The notes below the pieces were generated by a model that saw only the letters and a list, made by a program, of their open reading frames with translations, did no database searches and was not told the origin of the DNA. A program made the translations under genes and the position numbers. Source: Gemmatimonadales bacterium (lineage in GTDB: Bacteria > Gemmatimonadota > Gemmatimonadetes > Gemmatimonadales > GWC2-71-9). Taken from it: a stretch of 15,286 bases of DNA. Below are positions 13,318 through 15,286 of the stretch, piece after piece. The number at the start of each line of letters is the position of its first letter. Position 1 is the first letter of the stretch. Location of the stretch: positions 1-15,286 of the forward strand of contig JACCRH010000246.1 in the NCBI GenBank assembly GCA_013813675.1, given 5' to 3'.

Positions 13318-15150
13318 TCAGTAGTCCACCGGCCTCAGGTAGTACTCTCCGATCGCCGTGGCACTCAGCATCGCGACGGTGGGGAGCCGGCGCTTCCAGT
13401 GGGTCGAGTCGAGACGGCGGCGGACCAGCGCCAGCTCCTCCTCGGTAAAGCCCAGCGGCAGGATGTCGGCATTGCGGTAGCCGAGCAGGATCCAGTGCAG
13501 GATCGCGTCGGCTCGGGGGTAGGAGATGCCGAAGTCGCCCTCGTCGGTCTGGCCCTGGATGAGATCGGCGCTGGCGGGCTTCGACACGATCACCTCGGGC
13601 ACGTTGACGTGCCGGGCAAGGCTCCAGACCTGGGTCTTGAAGAGGTCGCCGATCGGGTTCACCGGTGGCGAGTCGTCGGCGTGCCAGGTGAAGTAGCCCA
13701 GCAGCCGCTCGGTCTTGTTGCCGGTTCCGACCGGAAGCGCTCGCTGAGCGGCCGAGATGTCGAACAGCGTGATCATGCGGGCACGGGCCATGATGTTGCC
13801 GAGGCGGGCGGGGTCAGGCGCGCCACCGATCGCGCCGGCCAGGCCGTCCACCGCGGCGCTGATGTCGACCGTAAGGGCGCCGATGCCCAGCGCGTCGATC
13901 ACCAGCTGGGCGTGCTGCAGGCTCTCTGGGCTCGAGGTGCGGTACGGCATCCGCACGCCGATGACGTTTTCCGCGCCCAGGGCCTCCGCCGCGAGGCACG
14001 CCACGAGCGAGCTATCTACCCCACCGGACAATCCGATCACTACTTTCTCGAACCCCCGACGGCGCTGCACCTCGTCCCGAAGGAACTCGACCAGCCAGCG
14101 GTGGGTGAGCCCAGGGTCGATGGCGAGCGGGTCGGTGTGAGGGCGGAACGGCGGAACCACGGAACGGCGGGCGCGGGATGAGCTCTTCTTTGCCTGGCCT
14201 GCCTCGGCCCCGCGCGCCTGCTCTGCGTCCTTCCGCCGTTCCGCTGTTCCGCCGTTCCGCCCCTTGTCCCGCCGCGCCGCGTGCAGTGATCCCAGCAGAT
14301 GCGGCAGCCGCATCTCGAGGTCGGCCAGAAGCGGCAGATCAGCCCGCGCGCGGGTGATCTCCTCGAAATCGAGCGTCGCCGGAATCAAGGCTTCCTCGAA
14401 TATGGGCCCCTGCGCGACCAGGTCGCCCCGCGGCGATGCCACGATGGAACCACCAGGGAATGCCTTTCCCCCCTCGAACCCCACCAGCTGCGCGAGGGCG
14501 ACGTAGACTCCGTGCTCCCCGGCGATGTCCTGGACGATGCGGCTCCAGCGGCCCAGACTCGCGGGCCGGCCGGCGCTGGCATCGTCTTCCGGTACCGGAC
14601 CCCGCGCCGGACTCGCGCTCGGGACGATGATGAGTTGGGCGCCGTCCAGGGCCGCCAGCATCGGGGTGAACGAGTGCCAGACGTCCTCGCAGATGAGCAC
14701 CGCCGCGCGGCCCCACGCGGTGTCGAACGCCTGCACGCTGCGGCCGGCTTCCACGAAGCGCTCCTCGTCGAACACGCCGTAGGTGGGAAGGAACACCTTC
14801 CGGTGCACATGGCGGATGCCCGCGTCGCTGCCGCCCAGCCCGGCGTAGATCGCCGAGTTATACAGACGGTTCCGGTGGACCTCGTAGAAGCCGAGGGAGA
14901 CGTCGAACGGTGGCGCCTTGGCGTCGCGGTGCTGGCGAGCGAGGTCGTCGAAGAGCTGGTCGGCGGAGACGGCGAGGTCCCGGACGCCGCCCTCGAGGAA
15001 GTAGCCGGTGAGCGCCGTCTCCGGCGCCACCACGAGAGCCGGTGGCTCGGTCCAGCCCCCGGCCTCCCGGAAGAGCGCCCCCAGCCGGCAGAGGTTCTCT
15101 TCGTAGGCGCCCTTCTTGGGCCGAAGCTGAGCGATGGCGAGGCGGAGCAC
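13318..15150 (-). CDS. nadE: Glutamine-dependent NAD+ synthetase
   Basis: 610 aa, GTG start at 15150. It makes NAD+ from deamido-NAD+, ATP and glutamine. The N-terminal nitrilase-type glutaminase (1-290) has the Glu-Lys-Cys triad: Glu44 in APETALTGY, Lys118 in HRKVFLPTYG and Cys154 in LICEDVWHS. The C-terminal synthetase (about 345-610) has the P-loop SGGVDSS (375-381), RMPYRTSS, GTGNKTERLLGY (475-486), NPIGDLFKTQV and KPASADL. WHADDSPPVNP replaces the more common LYGDxxGxxNP segment, marking a subfamily. The linker at 297-337 is low-complexity (Arg/Ala/Ser/Lys) and is encoded by an inverted-repeat element (14141-14262). It lies in the domain linker, so activity is probably kept. Confidence 0.95.
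   Translation of the reverse strand: MLRLAIAQLRPKKGAYEENLCRLGALFREAGGWTEPPALVVAPETALTGYFLEGGVRDLAVSADQLFDDLARQHRDAKAPPFDVSLGFYEVHRNRLYNSAIYAGLGGSDAGIRHVHRKVFLPTYGVFDEERFVEAGRSVQAFDTAWGRAAVLICEDVWHSFTPMLAALDGAQLIIVPSASPARGPVPEDDASAGRPASLGRWSRIVQDIAGEHGVYVALAQLVGFEGGKAFPGGSIVASPRGDLVAQGPIFEEALIPATLDFEEITRARADLPLLADLEMRLPHLLGSLHAARRDKGRNGGTAERRKDAEQARGAEAGQAKKSSSRARRSVVPPFRPHTDPLAIDPGLTHRWLVEFLRDEVQRRRGFEKVVIGLSGGVDSSLVACLAAEALGAENVIGVRMPYRTSSPESLQHAQLVIDALGIGALTVDISAAVDGLAGAIGGAPDPARLGNIMARARMITLFDISAAQRALPVGTGNKTERLLGYFTWHADDSPPVNPIGDLFKTQVWSLARHVNVPEVIVSKPASADLIQGQTDEGDFGISYPRADAILHWILLGYRNADILPLGFTEEELALVRRRLDSTHWKRRLPTVAMLSATAIGEYYLRPVDY
14141..14262. repeat. Inverted-repeat element inside nadE linker
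   Basis: Arms 14141-14170 and 14233-14262 are 30-bp inverted repeats with 2 mismatches, each made of GGAACGGCGG-type blocks (on one strand GGGCGGAACGGCGGAAC). They enclose a 62-bp spacer that includes AGCTCTTCTTTGCC. The whole 122-bp unit is translated in frame as nadE residues 297-337. It is unrelated in sequence to the TGTCACC repeat. It looks like a small non-autonomous element that entered a tolerant linker. Confidence 0.75.
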
Positions 15151-15158
15151 GCTGGAAA

Positions 15159-15166
15159 GGTATACT
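15159..15166. promoter_or_regulatory. Shared palindromic -10 of divergent nadE and crcB
   Basis: The palindrome GTATAC (15160-15165) gives TATACT (15161-15166) on the + strand, 7 nt before the crcB ATG, and TATACC (15164-15159) on the - strand, 8 nt before the nadE GTG. One symmetrical -10 could thus start both genes, each with a leaderless mRNA. No clear -35 boxes are visible on either side. Confidence 0.5.
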
Positions 15167-15173
15167 TTTGCGC

Positions 15174-15286
15174 ATGCTCTGGTACATCGCCGCCGGCAGT
15201 GCGCTCGGCGGAGTCAGCCGATACCTGGTGGGCGGCCTGGTGCAAGAAATACTCGACACCACTTTCCCCGCCGGCACCCTGGTGGT
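15174..15286 (+). CDS. crcB: CrcB/FluC fluoride channel, 3'-truncated by the window edge
   Basis: 37 complete codons from the ATG at 15174, then the window ends. The visible part, MLWYIAAGSALGGVSRYLVG then FPAGTLVV, matches the first membrane helix and following FP-x-GT-L-x-V segment of CrcB/FluC, small dual-topology dimeric channels that export fluoride. The A-x-G-x-x-L-G-x-x-x-R-Y motif is characteristic. There is no Shine-Dalgarno; TATACT ends 7 nt before the ATG. I see no crcB (fluoride) riboswitch in the 23-bp gap to nadE; there is no room for one. Confidence 0.85.
   Translation, partial: MLWYIAAGSALGGVSRYLVGGLVQEILDTTFPAGTLV

Noticed and set aside
13243..14181. 312-aa ORF on the + strand
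   Set aside because: Antisense to the NAD synthetase domain, with no motifs of its own.
15151..15173. Fluoride riboswitch upstream of crcB
   Set aside because: Only 23 bp separate the two divergent genes and the crcB mRNA appears leaderless, so a riboswitch cannot fit.

Overview
This 15.3 kb window is high-GC bacterial chromosome, densely packed with genes. Lipoprotein signals, an OmpA-family protein and a complete Mla-type (MlaE/F/D) lipid-transport operon indicate a diderm (Gram-negative-type) cell. High GC, many GTG starts, apparent leaderless promoters and scattered copies of a repeat beginning TGTCACCCTGAGCGCAGCG would fit Gemmatimonadota or a similar lineage; that placement is an inference, not a proof. 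No phage, plasmid, CRISPR, rRNA or tRNA genes were seen.

Layout. 1-1933 (+): the 3' part of an OmpA-domain protein, then a lipoprotein made of two related halves. 1963-3442 (-): a lipoprotein of unknown function and a small DUF378 membrane protein. 3443-3573: a divergent promoter whose two -35 boxes form an inverted repeat. 3574-6038 (+): a two-gene operon of a CarH-type MerR/B12-binding photoreceptor and an SDR-DUF2867 protein, coupled by a 4-nt overlap. 6107-7021 (-): ribonuclease Z. 7070-7146: a 35-bp-arm hairpin built from the TGTCACC repeat. 7148-9604 (-): mlaE-mlaF-mlaD. 9659-10378 (+): a short MutY lacking the C-terminal OG-recognition domain. 10354-11062: a repeat-rich island with four arms of the TGTCACC repeat, a 20-bp tandem array of about ten units, and a GIY-YIG nuclease gene bracketed by two inverted arms. 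11104-13176 (-): a compact run of CopD/DUF2269-like membrane protein, DUF2203 protein, CBS-pair protein, a small ORF resembling a patatin tail, and an acyl-CoA thioesterase. 13318-15150 (-): glutamine-dependent NAD synthetase whose interdomain linker is encoded by an inverted-repeat element. 15174-end (+): the start of a CrcB/FluC fluoride channel, divergent from nadE across 23 bp.

Most genes are housekeeping. Three parts deserve attention. (1) The CarH-type regulator keeps every residue needed for adenosylcobalamin light sensing and probably controls itself, the SDR-DUF2867 gene and DUF378. (2) The GIY-YIG gene lies between inverted repeat arms with the same polarity as the empty hairpin at 7070-7146. 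This looks like a nuclease-carrying element next to a REPIN-like derivative, and the repeat also supplies the stop codons of mutY and of the GIY-YIG gene. (3) A different inverted-repeat element has been accommodated in frame inside nadE. Several genes also have a -10-like box 6-8 nt before the start codon, implying leaderless mRNAs; nadE and crcB appear to share one palindromic -10.
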